DNA from: Penium margaritaceum
Lineage: Eukaryota > Streptophyta > Zygnematophyceae > Desmidiales > Peniaceae
Reading direction: 5' to 3'
NCBI GenBank assembly: GCA_023375785.1
Contig: SZWC01004831.1
Coordinates: forward strand, 82,187-146,186
DNA: 64,000 nt
In this document: positions 21,481 to 35,446 of the stretch, piece after piece
Position numbering within the stretch: position 1 is the first letter of the stretch
Layout: each line of letters begins with the position of its first letter
Notes under the pieces: model-generated
What the model was told of the DNA's origin: nothing
The model's input: only the letters and a program-made list of their open reading frames with translations
Databases searched by the model: none
Position numbers and translations under genes: made by a program

Positions 21481-24400
21481 GGGCACCAGATCAACCCTAG
21501 TTGCGCCCTAATTGTACCCTAGTTTCATCCTAGTTGTGCCCTACTTGCACCCTAGTTGCGCCCTAGGTGCGTCCTTGTTGCACCCTAGTTGCGTCTTACT
21601 TGCGTCCTAGTTGCGCCCTAGTTACACCCACTTGCGCTCTACGTGCGCCCTAGATGTGCCCTAGATTCATCCTAGTTCCGCCCTAGTTGCACCCTAGTAG
21701 CACCCTAGTTGCACCCTACTTGAGCCCTTCTTGCACTCTAGTTGCACCCTACTTGCGTCCTAGTTGCGTCCAAGTTGCATCCTAGTTGCGCCCTAGTTGT
21801 GCCTTACTTGAGCCATACTTGTTCCCTAGTTGCGCCTCAGTTGGGCACTAGCTACGTACTAGTTCCACCTTACTTGCGCCCTAGTTGCGTCCTAGTTGTA
21901 CCCTACTTGTGCCCTAGTTGCACCCTTGTTGCGTCTCAGTTGGACACTAGCTACGCCCTAGTAACACCCTAGTTGCACCCTAGTTGTGCCCTAGTTGCAC
22001 AATACATGCGTCCTAGTTGCGTCCTAGTTGCACCCTAGTTGGATCCTACTTGCGTCCTACTTGCGCCCTAGTTACACCCTAGTTGTGCCCTACTTGCGTC
22101 CTACTTGCATCCTAGTTATGCCCTCATTGCACCCTAGTTGAACCCTAGTTGTGTCCTAGTTACACCCTAGTTGCACCCTACTTGCGCCCTTGTTTTGCCC
22201 TACTTGTGCCCTAGTTGCACCCTACTTTCGTCCTACTTGCACCTTACTTACATCCTAGTTGCGCCCTAGTTGTACCCTACTTGCACCCTACTTGCGCCCT
22301 ACTTGTGCCCTAGTTGCACCCTAGTTGCGCCCTACTTAATCCCTACTTGCGTCCTACTTGCTCCCTTGTTGTGCCAGACTTATGCCTTACTTTCATCCTA
22401 CTTGTGCCCTACTTGTGTCCTACATGCACCCTAGTTGCACCCTACTTGTGTCCTACTTGCATCCTAGTTGCGTCCTAGTTACGCCCTAGTTATGCCCTAT
22501 TTGCACCCTATTTGCGCCCTAGCTACGTCCTACTTGCGCCTTACTTGCGCCCTATTTGTGCCCTAGTTACACCCTAGTTGCGCCCTAGTTGTGGCCTAGT
22601 TGCGTCCTAGTTGTGCCCTAGTTGCACCCTAGTTGTACCCTAGTCGTACCCTACTTGCGCCATACTTGTGACCTATTTGCGCCCTAGATGAGCCCTTAAT
22701 GCGTCCTAGTTGCGCCGTAGTTACATCTCAGTTGGGCACTAGCTATTTTCTAGTTGCATCCTAGTTGCACTCTAGTTGCATCTTAGTTCCTCCCTACTTG
22801 CGCTCTAGTTGTGTCCTAGTTGTACCCTAGTTGCGCCCTACTTGCACCCTAGTTGCGCCCTACTTGCGCCCTAGTTGCTTACTACTTGCGCCTCAGTTGG
22901 GCACTAGCTACGCCCTAGTTTCAACCTAATTGCACATTAGTTGCACCCTAGATGCGGTTTCGTTGTGCCCTACTCGCGTCCTAGTTGTATCCTAGTTGCG
23001 CCCTAATTGCGCCCTACTTGCATCCTAGTTGCGCCATGCTTACGCCCTAGTTGCGCCCTAGTTGCACCTCACTTGGGCACAAGATACACCCTGGTTACAC
23101 CCTATTTGCACCCTAGTTGCGCCCTAGTTGCGTCCTACTTGCACCCTAGTTACGTCCTAGTTACGCCCTTGTTGCACCCTAGTTGCGTCCTACTTGCGCC
23201 CTAGTTGCGTCCTAGTTGCGCCCACTTGTGCTCTACTTGCACCCTAGATCTGCCCTAGTTTTGTTCTAGTTGCACCCTAATTGCACCCTAGTTTTACCCT
23301 AGTTGCGCTCTACTTGAGCCCTACTTGCGCTCTATTCGCACCCTAGTTGCACCCTAGTTGAGCCTTAGTAGCGCCCTACTTGCGCCCTAGTTACGCCCTA
23401 GTTGTGTCCTACTTACGTCCTACTTGTGCCCTACATGCGACCAATTTGCACCCTAGTTACGCCCTAGTTGCACCCTAGTTGCATCTTACTGGCGCCGTAG
23501 TTTCGTCTCAGTTGGACGCAAGCTACACCCTAGTTGCACCCTAGTTGCGCTCTAGTTACGTCCTAGTTGTGTCCTACTTCCGTCCTACTTGCGCCCTAGT
23601 TACGTCCTAGTTGTACCCTAGTTGCGCCTTACGTGCGTCCTATTTACGTCCTACTTGCGTCTTAGTTGTGTCCTAGTTGCGCCTCAGTTGGGCACTAGCT
23701 ACGGCCTAGTTTCACCCTAGTTTCACCCTAATTGCACCCTAAATGCACCCTAGTTGCGTCCTAATCGTGCCCTAGTTGCATCCTAGTTGCGTCCTGGTTG
23801 CGTCCTACTTGCGCCCTAGTTGCACCCTAGTTGCACCTCAATTGGGCACCAGATCCACCCTAGTTGCGCCCTAGTTCCACCCTAGTTACGTCCTAGTTAA
23901 ACCCTACTTGCACCCTAGTTGCGCCCCTAGGTGCTCCCTTGTTGTACCCTAGTTGTGTCCTACTTGTGCCCTAGTTGTAACCTCGTTACACCCACTTGGA
24001 CTCTACTTGCACCCTAGATATACCCTAGATTTGTCATAGTTCCGCCCTAGTTGCACCCTAGTAGCACCCTAGTTTCACCCTACTTGAGTCCTACTTGTGC
24101 TCTAGTTGCACCCTCCTTGCATCCTAGTTGCGTCCAAGTTGCATCCTAGATGCGTCCTAGTTGTGCCTTACTTGCGACATACTTACGCCCTAGTTGCGCC
24201 TCAGTTGGACACTAGCTACGTCCTAGTTCCGCCCTACTTGCGTCCTAGTTGCGCCCTAGTTGCACCCTACTTGTGCCCTAGTTGCACCCTTGTTGTATCT
24301 CAGTTGGACACTAGCTACGCCCTAGTTACACCCTAATTGTGTCCTAGTTATGCCCTAGTTGCGCAATACATGTGTCCTAGTTGCGTCCTAGTTGCGCACT

Positions 24401-26260
24401 AGTTACATCCTACTTGTGTCCTACTTGCGCCCTAGTTGTACCCTAGTTGCATCCTACTTGCGTCCTAGTTACGCCATAGTTATGCTATTGTTGTACCCTA
24501 GTTGAACCCTAGTTTTGTCCTACTTGTACCCTTCTTGCGCCCTAGTTGCACCCTAGTTGCACCCTAGTTGCACCCTACTTGCGCCCTTGTTGCGCCCTAC
24601 TTGCACCCTAATTGTACCCTACTTGCGTCCTACTTGCACCCTACTTGCGTCCTAGTTGTGTCCTATTTGCACCCTACTTGTGCCCTACTTGCGTCCTAGT
24701 TGCACCCTAGTTGCGCCCTACTTAAGTCCTACTTGCACCCTACTTGGTCCCTAGTCGTGCCCTACTTATACCTTACTTGCGTCCTACTTGCGTCCTAGTT
24801 GTGCCCTACATGCGCCCTAGTTGCACCCTACTTCTGTCCTACTTGCGCCCTAGTTGCGTCCTAGTTGAGCCCCAATTGCGCCCTATTTGCACCCTAATTG
24901 CGCCCTAGCTGCGTCCTACTTGCGCCTTACTTGCACCCTAGTTGTGCCCTAGTTGCACCCTACTTGCGCCTTAGTTGCGGCCTAGTTGCGCCCTAGTTGC
25001 GCCCTAGTTGCGCCCTAGTCATGCCGTACTTGCGCCATACTTACGCCCTAGTTCCGCCCTAGTTGCGTCCTACATGCGTCCTAGTTGCTCCGTAGTTACA
25101 TCTCAGCTAGGCACTAGCTACGTCCTAGTTGCACCCTAGTTGCACTCTAGTTGCACCCTAGTTGCACGCCAGTTCTCCCCTACTTGTGCCCTAGTTGCGT
25201 CCTAGTTGTACCCTAGTTGCGCCCTACTTGTGCCCTAGTTGCGCCCTACTTGTGCCCTAGTTGCTCTCTAGTTGCACCTCAGTTGGAGACCAGCTACGCC
25301 CTAGTTTTGTCCTAGTTACACCTTCGTTGTACCCTAACTGTGGTTTGGTTGTGTCCTTCTCGCTTCCTAGTTGTATCCTAGTTACGCCCTACTTGCGCCC
25401 TACTTGCGTCCTAGTTACGCCATGCTTACGCCCTAGTTGGACCCTAGTTACACCTCACTTGGACACTAAATACACCCTAGTTGCACCCTAGTTACACCCT
25501 AGTTGCACCCTAGTTACGCCCTAATTGCGCCCTTATTGCACCCTACTTGCGCCCTAGTTGCGCCCTAGTTGCGTCCACTTGCGCTTTACTTGCACCCTAG
25601 ATGTGCCCTAGTTTTATCCTAGTTGCACCCTAACTGCACCCTAGTTGCACCCTAGTTGCGCTCTACTTGAGCCCTACTTGCGCTCTAGTCACACCCTAGT
25701 TGCGCCGTAGTTGCGCCCTAGTTGCGCCCTAGTTCCGCCTTACTTGCACAAAACTTGCACCTCAGTTGTGCATGAGTTGGGCACTAGCTACGTCCTAGTT
25801 GCGCCCTACTTGCGCCTTAGTTGTGCCCTAGTTGCACCCTACATGTGCCCTAGTTGTACCCTAGTTGCATCTCAGTCGGGCACTAGCTACGTCCTAGTTG
25901 CACCCTAGTTGCACCCTAGTTGTGTCCTAGTTGTGCCCTACTTGCGCCCTAGTTGTCCCCTAGTTGCGCCCTAGTTGCACCCTAGTTATGCCCTAGTTGT
26001 CCCCTAGTTGCGCCCTAGTTGCACCCTAGTTATGCCCTAGTTGTCCCCTAGTTCCACCCTAGTTGGACCATACTTGCGCCCTTGTTGCGTCCTACTTGTG
26101 CCCTAGTTGCACCCCACTTGCACCCTACTTGTACCCTACTTGCGTCCTAGTTGCGCCCTATATGCGCCCTACTTGCACCCTACTTGCGTCCTACTTGCGC
26201 CCTAGTTGCACCCTAGTTGTGCCCTACTTTAGCCCTACTTGCGTCCTACTTGCTCCCTAG
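21481..26260. repeat. Pair of ~2.4-kb satellite sub-repeats, block copy 1
   Basis: The rare landmark GGGCACCAGATC occurs at 21,481 and 23,844 (2,363 bp apart). A GGTTT interruption in an otherwise regular unit run occurs at 22,956 and 25,342 (2,386 bp apart). The same pair of landmarks is seen at 30,622/33,030 and at 52,652/55,071. This makes it a two-member sub-repeat within a larger duplicated block. Confidence 0.7.
25952..26050. repeat. 44-bp local tandem repeat (4 x 11)
   Basis: A four-unit cassette starting GTTGTCCCCTAG and ending TTATGCCCTA is repeated at 25,952, 25,996 and (partly) 26,040 without visible change. The unusual CCCC and TTATG variants make the copy boundaries clear. This suggests recent unequal crossing-over or slippage. 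Confidence 0.8.
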
Positions 26261-28270
26261 TTGTGCCCTACTTACGCCTTACTTGTGTCTTACTTGTGCC
26301 CTAGTTGTGCCCTACATTCGCCCTAGTTGCACCCTACATGTTCCCTACTTGCATCCTAGCTACGCCCTAGTTGCATCCTAGTTATGCCCTAGTTGAGTCC
26401 TACTTGCACCCAAGTCGTGCCCTACTTGCGTCCTACTTGCGTCCTAGTTGTACCCTAGTTGCGTCCTAGTTGCGCCCTAGTTGCGCCCTTTTTACACCCT
26501 AGTTGCGCCCTAGTTGCGCCCTACTTGTGCCATACTTGCGTCCTATTTGCGTCCTAAATACGCCCTAGTTGCACCCTAGATACGCCCTAGTTGCGCCTCA
26601 GTTGGACACTAGCTATGCCCTAGTTGCGTCCTCGTCGCGTCAAAGTTGCACCCTAGTTGCACCCTACTTGCGTCCAAGTTGTGCCCTACTTGCCCCCTAG
26701 TTACGCACTAGTTGGGCCCTAGTTGTGCCCTACATGTGCCCTAGTTGCGTCCAAGTTGAGCCCCAGGTTGGCACTAGCTACGCCCTAGTTGTGCCCTAGT
26801 TGTGTCCTAGATGCGAACTAGTTGCGTCCTACTCGCGTCCTAGTTACGTCCTAGTTGCACCCTAGTTGCGTCCTACTTGCGCCCTACTTGCACCCTACTT
26901 GCGCCCTAGTTGTGTTCTAGTTACACCTCAGTTAGGCACTATATACACCCTAGCTACGCCCTAGTTGCACCCTAGTTACGCCATAGTTGCGCCCTAGTTG
27001 CGCCCTAGTTGCGCCCTACTTGTGCCCTGCTTACACCCTAGTCGCGTCCTTGTTGCACCCTAGTTGCGGCCTACGTGCGCCCTAGTTGCGCCCTACTTGC
27101 GCCCTTGTTGCGTCCAAGTTGCGCCGCAGGTTGGAACTAGCTAAGCCCTAGTTGCGCCCTAGTTGCCTCCTAGATGCGACCTAGTTGCATCCTACTCGCG
27201 CCCTAGTTGCATCCTAATTGCGTCCTAGTTGCCCCCTACTTGCGTCCTACTTGCGCCCTACTTGCGTCCTAGTTGCGCCCTAGTTGCACCTCAGTTGGCA
27301 CTAGTTACGCCCTAGTTGCGCCCTAGTTGCACTCTAATTGTTTCATAGTTGTGCCCTAGTTGTGCCTTAGTTACGGCCTACTTCCGCCCTACTTGCGCCC
27401 TAGATACGTCCTAGTTGTACCCTAGTTGCACCCAACTTGTGCCCTAGTTGCGCACAACTTGCGCCCTAGTTGCCTCCAAGTTGTACCACAGGTTGGCACT
27501 AGCTACGCCCTAGTTGTGCCCTAGTTGCGTCGTAGATGCGACCTAGTTGCGTCCTACTCGCGACCTAGTTGCGTCCTAGTTACGCCCTAGTTGCGTCCTA
27601 CTTGCGCCCTACCAGCGCCCTACTTGCACCCTAGTTACGCCCTCGTTGCACCTCAGTTGGGCACTAGATACTGCTAGTTGCACCCTAGTTTTGTCCTAGT
27701 TGTGCCCTACTTGCACCCTACTTCCAGCCTAGATGTGCCCTGGTTTTGTCCTAATTGCGCCCTAGTTGTGCCCTTGTTGGGCACTAGCTATGTCCTAGTT
27801 ATGCCCTAGTTGCATCCTAGTTGTGCCCTAGTTGCGCCCTAATTGCGCCCTAGTTGCACCCTAGTTGCACCCAAGTTGCGCCCTACTTGCACCCTACTTG
27901 TGTCCTAGTTGCGCCCTAGTTGTGCCCTTCGGGCGCCCTAGTTGCGCCCTAGTCGTGCCTCAGTTGGACACTAGCTACACCCTAGTTGCGTCCTAGTTGC
28001 GCCCTAGTTGTACGCTAGTTGCACCTCATTTGGGCACTAGCTACGTCGTAGTTGCGCCCTAGTTACGGCCTAGTTGCGCCCTAGTTGCGCCCTAGTTGCG
28101 CCCTAGTTGCACCGTAGTTGCGCCCTACTTGCACCCTACCTGCGTCCTACTTGCGTCCTAGTTATGCCCTAGTTGCGCCCTAGTTGCGTCCTACTTGCGC
28201 CCTCCTTGCGTCCTACTTGCGCCATAATTGCGTCCTAGTTGTGTCCTACTTGCACCCTTGTTGCGTCCTA

Positions 28271-28656
28271 GTTGCACGCTAGTTGCGCCCTACTTGCGTC
28301 CTAGTTGTGCCTCAGTTGCGTCCCACTTACGCCCTAGTTCTAGTTGTGTCCTAGTTGTGTCCTAATTGCGTCCTACATGCATCCTAGTTGCGCCCTAATT
28401 GCACCCTACTTGCGCCATACTTGCGTCCTAGTTGCGTCCTACTTGCGCCCTTGTTGCGTCCTAGTTGCACGCTAGTTGCGCCCTACTTGCGTCCTAGTTG
28501 TGCCTAAGTTGCGTCCCACTTGCGTCCTAGTTCTAGTTGCGTCCTAGTTGCGTCCTAATTGTGCCCTACATGCATCCTAGTTGTGTCCTAGTTGCACCCT
28601 ACTTGCGCCCTACTTGCGTCCTAGTTGTGCCTCAGTTGGGCACTAGCTACGCGCTA
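28271..28656. repeat. 193-bp local duplication containing an out-of-register slip
   Basis: GTTGCACGCTAG at 28,271 recurs at 28,464, and the slip CTAGTTCTAGTTG near 28,338 recurs near 28,531, both 193 bp apart. Because 193 is not a multiple of 11, the shared slip is a good marker that the two blocks have one origin. The copies differ at several bases, so the duplication is not very recent. Confidence 0.75.
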
Positions 28657-31600
28657 GTTGCGCCCTAGTTGCGTCCTAGTTACGCCCTAGTTGCGCCCTA
28701 GTTACGCCCTACTTGCGCCCTAGTTGCACCCTAGTTGCACCTACATGAGCCTTAGTTGCGCCCTAGTTGCGTCTCAGTTGGGCACTAGCTACGTCCTAGT
28801 TGCACCCTAGTTGTACCCTAGTTGCGTCCTAGTTGCGCCCTAGTTGCATAATACCTGCGCCCTAGTTGCGTCCTAGTTGCGTCCTACTTGTGTCGTACTT
28901 GCGCCCTAGTTGCGCCCTAGTTACGTCCTAGTTGCGTCCTACTTGCGCCCTAGTTGTCCCCTAGTTGCACCCTAGTTGCACCCTAGTTGTGTCCTACTTG
29001 TGCCCTTCTTGCACCCTAGTTGCCCCCTAGTTGCACCCTAGTTGCACCCTACTTGCGCCCTTGTTGCGCCCTACTTGCGCCCTAGTTGCACCCCACTTGC
29101 GCCCTACTTGCACCCTACTTGCGTCCTAGTTGCCCCCTAGTTGCACCCTAATTGTACCCTACTTTCTCTCTACTTGCACCCTAGTTGCACCCTAGTTGTG
29201 CAGTCCTACTTGCGCCCTACTTGCTCCCTAGTTGTACCCTACTTACGCTTTACTTGTGTCTTACTTGTGCCCTATTTGTGTCCTACATGCGCCCTAGTTG
29301 CACCCTACTTGTACCCTACTTGCACCCTAGCTGCGCCCTAGTTTTTTCCTAGTTATGCCTTAGTTGCACCCTACTTGCACCCTGGTTGCGTCCTACTTGC
29401 GTCCTATTTGCGCCCTAGTTATGCCTTAGTTGCATCCTAGTTACTCCCTAGTTGCGCCCTAGTTGCACCCTAGTTGCACCCTAGTTGCACCCTAGTTGCT
29501 TCCTACTTGCACCATACTTGCGTCCTAGTTGCGTCCTAGTTGCACCCTAGATACGCTCTAGTTGCGCCTCAGTTGGGCACTAGCTATGCCCTAATAACCC
29601 CCTCGTCAAGTCCTAGTTACACCCTAGTTGCGCCCTACTTGCACCCTACTTTCGTCCTAGTTGTGCCCTACTTGTGCCCTAGTTACGTCCTAGTTGCGCC
29701 CTAATTGCGTCCTACATGCGCCCTAGTTGCATCCTACTTGCGCCGTACTTGCACCCTAGTTGTGCACTAGTTGCACCCTAGTTGCACCCTAATTGCGTCC
29801 TAGTTACATCCTTGTTGCGCCCTAGTTGCGCCCTACTTACGCCCCACTGGCGCCCTAGTTACGCCCTAGTTGCGCCCTTCTTGCGCCCTATATACGCCCT
29901 AGTTGTCCACTAGATGCGCCCTACTTGCGCCCTAGTTGTGCCCTAGTTACGCCCTAGTTGCACCCTAATTTTGCCCTACTTGTGTCCTTCTTGCGCCCTA
30001 GTTGCACCCTAGTTGCGCCCTAGTTTCACCCTACTTGTGTCCTACTTGCGCCTCACTTGTGTCCTAGTTGCACCCTAGTTGCGCCCCAGTTGCGCCCTAC
30101 TTGCGCCCAACTTGCACCCTTGTTGCGCCCTGATTGCGCCCTACTTAAGCCCTACTTGCGCCCTACTTGCTCCCTAGTTGCACCTTACTTACGCCTTACT
30201 TGCATGCTACCTGTGTCCTAGTTGTGCCCTACACGCGCCCTAGTTGCGCCCTACTTGCGCCCTACCTGCGCCCTACTTACGCCCTGGATGTGCCCTAGTT
30301 GCATCCTAGTTGTGCCCTAGTTGCGCCCTTCTTGCACCCTAGTTGCGCCCTAGTTGAGCCCTAAATGCGTCCTACTTGCGCCGTAGTTACATCTCAGTTA
30401 TGTTCTAGCTAGTTTCTAGTTGCGCCCTAGTTGCACTCTAGTTACATCCTAGTTCTCCCCTACTTGCGCTCTAGTTGTGTCCTAGTTGTACCCTAGTTGC
30501 ACCCTACTTGCGCCCTCTTTGCGCCCTGCTTGCGTCCTAGTTGCTTTCTAGTTGCGCCTTAATTAGGCACTAGCTACGCCCTAGTTTCACCCTAATTTCA
30601 CCTTAGTTGCGCCCTAGATGTGGTTTAGTTGTTCCCTACTCGCGCCCTAGTTGTATCGTAGTTGCGCCCTACTTGCGCCCTACATGTGTCCTAGTTGCGC
30701 CATGCTTACGCCCTAGTTGCACCCTAGTTGCACCTCACTTGGGCACCAGATACACCCTGGTTACACCCTAGTTGCATCCTAGTTGTGCCCTAGTTGTGTC
30801 CTATTTGCGCCCTAGTTACGCCCTTGTTGTGTCCTTGTTGCACCCTAATTGCGTCCTACTTGCGCCCTAGTTGCGTCCTAGTTGCACCCACTTATGCTCT
30901 ATTTGCACCCTGGATGTGCCCTAGTTTTGTCCTAGTTGCGCCCTAATTGCACCCTAGTTGCACCCTAGTTGCGCTCTACTTGAGCTCTAATTGCGCTCTA
31001 GTTGCACCCTAGTTGCACCTTAGTAGCGCCCTACTTGCGCCCTAGTTACGCCCTAGTTGTGTCCTACTTGCGTCCAACTTGTGTCCTACTTGCACCATAT
31101 TTGCGCCCTAGTTACGCCCTAGTTGCGCCCTAGTTGCATCTTACTTGCGCCATAGTTGCGTCTCAGTTGGACGCTAGCTATACCCTAGTTGCACCCTAGT
31201 TGCGCTCTAGTTGCGCCCTAGTTGTGTCCTACTTCCGTCCTACTTGCGCCCTAGTTGCGTCCTAGTTATACCCTGGTTGCGCCTTATTTGCGTCCTAGTT
31301 GCGCCCTACTTGCGTCCTAGTTGCGTCCTAGTTGCGCCTCAGTTGGGCACTAGCTACGCCCTAGTTTCACCCTAGTTGCACCCTAGTTGCACCCTAAATG
31401 CACCCTAGTTACGTCCTACTCGCGCCCTAGTTGCATCCTAGTTGCGCCCAAGTTGCGTCCTACTTGCGCCCTAGTTGCGCCCTAGTTGCACCTCAGTTGG
31501 GCACCAGATCCACCCTAGTTGTGCCCTAGTTGCACCCTAGTTGTGTCCTAGTTGCTCCCTAGTTGCACCCTAGTTTCGCCCCTAGGTGCACCCTCGTTGC

Positions 31601-34600
31601 ATGCTAGTTGCATCCTACTTGCACCCTAGTTGTACCCTAGTTACACCCACTTGCGCTCTACTTGCGCCCTAGATGTGCCCTAGATTCGTCCTAGTTCCGC
31701 CCTAGTTGCACCCTAGTAGCACCCTAGTTGCACCCTACTTGAGCCCTACTTGCGCTCTAGTTGCACCCTACTTGCGTCCTAGTTGCGTCCAAGTTGCCTC
31801 CCAGATGCGCCCTAGTTGTGCCTTACTTACGCCATACTTGTGCCCTAGTTGCGCCTCAGTTGGGCACTAGCAATGTCCTAGTTCCGCCCTACTTGCGTCC
31901 TAGTAGTGCCCTAGTTGCACCCTACTTGTGTCCTAGTTTCACCCTTGTTGCGTCTCAGTTGGGCACTAGCTACGCCCTAGTTGCACCCTAGTTACGTCTT
32001 AGTTGTGCCCTAGTTGCGCAATACCTGCATCTTAGTTACGTCCTAGTTGCGCCCTATTTTCATCCTACTTGTGTCCTGCTTGCGCCCTAGTTGCACCATA
32101 GTTGTGCCCTACTTGAGCCCTACTTGCGCCCTAGTTATGCCCTCGTTGTGCCCTAGTTGAACCCTAGTTGTCTCCTACTTGTGCCCTTCTTGCGCCCTAG
32201 TTACACCCTAGTTGCGCCCTAGTTGCACCCTACTTGCGCCCTTGTTGCACCCTACTTGCGCCCTAGTTGTACTCTACTTGCGCCCTACCTGCACCCTACG
32301 TGCGTCCTACTTGCGTCCTAGTTATATCCTACTTGCACCCTACTTGCACCCTAATTGCGTCACAGTTGCGTCCTAGTTGCGCCCTACTTAAGTCCTATTT
32401 GCGCCCTACTTGCTCCCTAGTCGCGCCCTACTTATACCTTACTTGCGTCCTACTTACATCCTAGTTGTGCCCTACATGTACCCTAGTTGCACCCTACTTG
32501 TGCCTTACTTGCGCCCTAGTTGCGTACTAGTTACGCCCCAGTTGCGTCCTATTTATGCCATAATTGTACCCTAGCTACGTCCTACTTGCGCCTTACTTAC
32601 ACCCCAGTTGTGCCCTAGTTGCACCCTAGTTGCGCCCTAGTTGCGGCGTAGTTACGCCCTACTTACGCCCTAGTTGCACCCTAGGTGCGCCCTAGTCCGG
32701 CCGTACTTGCGCCACACTTACGCCCTAGTTGCGCCCTAGTTGCGTCCTAGTTGCACCCTAAATGCATCCTAGTTGCGCCGTGTTTACATCTCAACTGGGT
32801 ACTAGCTACGTCCTAGTTGCGCCCTAGTTGCACTCTAGTTGCGCCCTAGTTGCACCCTAGTTCCCCCCTACTTGTGCTCTAGTTGCGTCCTAGTTGTACC
32901 CTAGTTGTGCCCTACTTGCGCCCTAGTTGCGCCCTACTTGCGTCCTAGTTGCTTTCTAGTTGTGCCTCAGTTGGGCACCAGCTACGCCCTAGTTTTGCCC
33001 TAGTTTCACCTTAGTTGCACCTTAACTGCGGTTTAGTTGTGCCCTTCTCGCGTCCGAGTTGTATCCTAGTTGCGCCCTACTTGCGCCCTACTTGCGTCCT
33101 AGTTACGCCATGATTACACCCTAGTTGGGCCCTAGTTGCACCTCACTTGGGCACTAGATACACCCTAGTTGCATCCTAGTTGCACCCTAGTTGCGCCCTA
33201 CTTGAGCCCTAGTTGCGCCCTAGTTGCGTCCTTGTTGCACCCTAGTTGCGTCCTACTTGCGCCCTAGTTGCGCCCACTTGCGCTCTACTTGTATCCTAGA
33301 TTTCCCCTAGTTTTGTCCTAGTTGCGCCCTAATTGCACCCTAGTTGCACCCTAGTTGCGCTCTACTTGAGCCCTACTTGCGCTCTAGTCGCACCCTAGTT
33401 GTGCCGTAGTTGCACCCTAGTTGCGCCCTTGTTCTTCCTTACTTGGTCCATACTTGCACCTTAGTTGCGCATGAGTTGGGCACTAGCTATGTCCTAATTG
33501 CGCCCTACTTGCGCCTTAGTTGCGCCCTAGTTGCACCCTATATGTGCCCTAGTTGCGTCCTAGTTGCGTCTCAGTTAGGCACTAGCTGCGTCCTAGTTGC
33601 GCCCTAGTTGCACAATACCTGCACCCTAGTTGCGTCCTAGATGCGTCCTACTTGCGCCCTACTTGCGCCCTAGTTATGTCCTAGTTGCGTCCTACTTACA
33701 ACCTAGTTTTCCCCTAGTCTCTCCCTAGTTGCACCCTAGTTGTGCCCTAGTTGTCCCCTAGTTGCACCCTAGTTGTACCCTACTTGCACCCTTGTTGCGC
33801 CCTACTTGTGCCCTAGTTGCATCCCACTTGCACCCTACTTGTACCCTACTTCCGTCCTAGTTGCGCCCTATATGCATCCTACTTGCACCCTACTTGCGTC
33901 CTACTTGCACCCTTGTTGCACCCTAGTTGTGCCCTACTTCAGCCCTACTTGCGCCCTACTTGCTCCCTAGTTGTGCCCTACTTACGCCTTACTTGTGTCT
34001 CACTTGTGCCCCAGTAATGCCCTACATGCGCCCTAGTTGCACCCTACTTGTTCCCTACTTGCATCCTAGTTGCACCCTAGTTGTGTCCTAGTTATGCCCT
34101 AGTTGCGTCCTACTTGCACCCTAGTTGCGTCCTACTTACGTACTACTTGCGCCCTAGTTATGCCCTAGTTGCGTCCTAGTTGTTCCCTAGTTGCACCCTC
34201 GTTGCACCCTAGTTGCGCCCTAGTTGCGCCCTACTTACACCATCCTTGCATCCTACTTGCGTCCTAGTTGCACCCTAGATGCGCCCTAGCTGCGCCTCAG
34301 TTGGGCACTAGCTATCTCCTAGTTGCGCCCTCGTCACGTCCTAGTTGCACCCTAGTTGTGCCCTAGTTGCACCCTACTTGTGTCCTAGTTGTGCCCTACT
34401 TGTCCCCTAGTTACGCACTAGTTGGGCCCTAGTTGTGCCCTACATGCGCCCTAGTTGCATCCTACTTGCGCCCTACTTGCGCCCTAGTTGTGCCCTAGTT
34501 GCACCCTAGTTGCGCCATAATTGCGTCCTAGTTACCTCCTAGTTACGCCCTACTTACACCCACCTTGCGCCCTACTTGCGTCCCACTGGCGCCCTAGTTA

Positions 34601-35138
34601 CGCCCTAGTTGCGCCCTTCTTGCGTCCTAGTTACGCCCTAGTTGCGCACTAGATGCGCCCTACTTGCACCCTAGTTGTGCCCTAGTTACGCCCTAGTTGT
34701 ACCCTAGTTGTGCCCTACTTGTGCCCTTCTTGCGCCCTAGTTGCATCCTAGTTGTGCCCTAGTTGCACCCTACTTGCGTCCTTGTTGCACCCTACATGCG
34801 CCCAAGTTGCACCCTACTTGCGCCCTACTTGCGCCTCACTTGCGCCCTACTTATGCCCTACTTGCGTCCTAGTTGCACCCTAGTTGTGCCCTACTTACGC
34901 CTTACTTGCGTGCTACTTGCGCCCTAGTTGTGCCCTACATGCGCCCTAGTTGTGCCATACTTGCGCCCTACTTGCGCCAAAGTTGCGCTCTGGTTGTACC
35001 CTAGTTGCATCCTAGTTGCGCCCTACTTGCGTCCTACTTGCACCCTAGTTGCGTCCTTCTTACGCCCTACTTGTGCCTTAGTTTTTCCCTAGTTGCATCC
35101 TAGTTGCGCCCTAGTTGTGCCCTAGTTGTGCCCTTGTA

Positions 35139-35446
35139 GCACCCTAGTTGCGCCCTAGTTGCGCCCTAGTTGCACCCTAGTTGCGCCGTAATTGTGCCCT
35201 ACTTACGCCATACTTACACCCTAGTTGCGTCCTAGTTGCGCCCTGCTTGCCCCTCAGTTGGATACTAGATACGCCCTAGTTGTGCCCTAGTTGCACCCTA
35301 GTTGCGCCCTAGTTGCGCCCTAGTTGCACCCTAGTTGCGCCGTAATTGTGCCCTACTTACGCCATACTTACACCCTAGTTGCGTCCTAGTTGCGCCCTGC
35401 TTGCCCCTCAGTTGGATACTAGATACGCCCTAGTTGTGCCCTAGTT
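35139..35446. repeat. Perfect 154-bp tandem duplication (14 x 11)
   Basis: 35,139-35,292 and 35,293-35,446 are identical by eye, including rare variants GCCGTAATTG, CGCCATACTTACACC and GCTTGCCCCTCAG. Neighbouring satellite is strongly diverged, so this is the youngest local expansion noticed in the array, or a second place where overlapping reads were joined twice (no N is present here). Confidence 0.85.
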
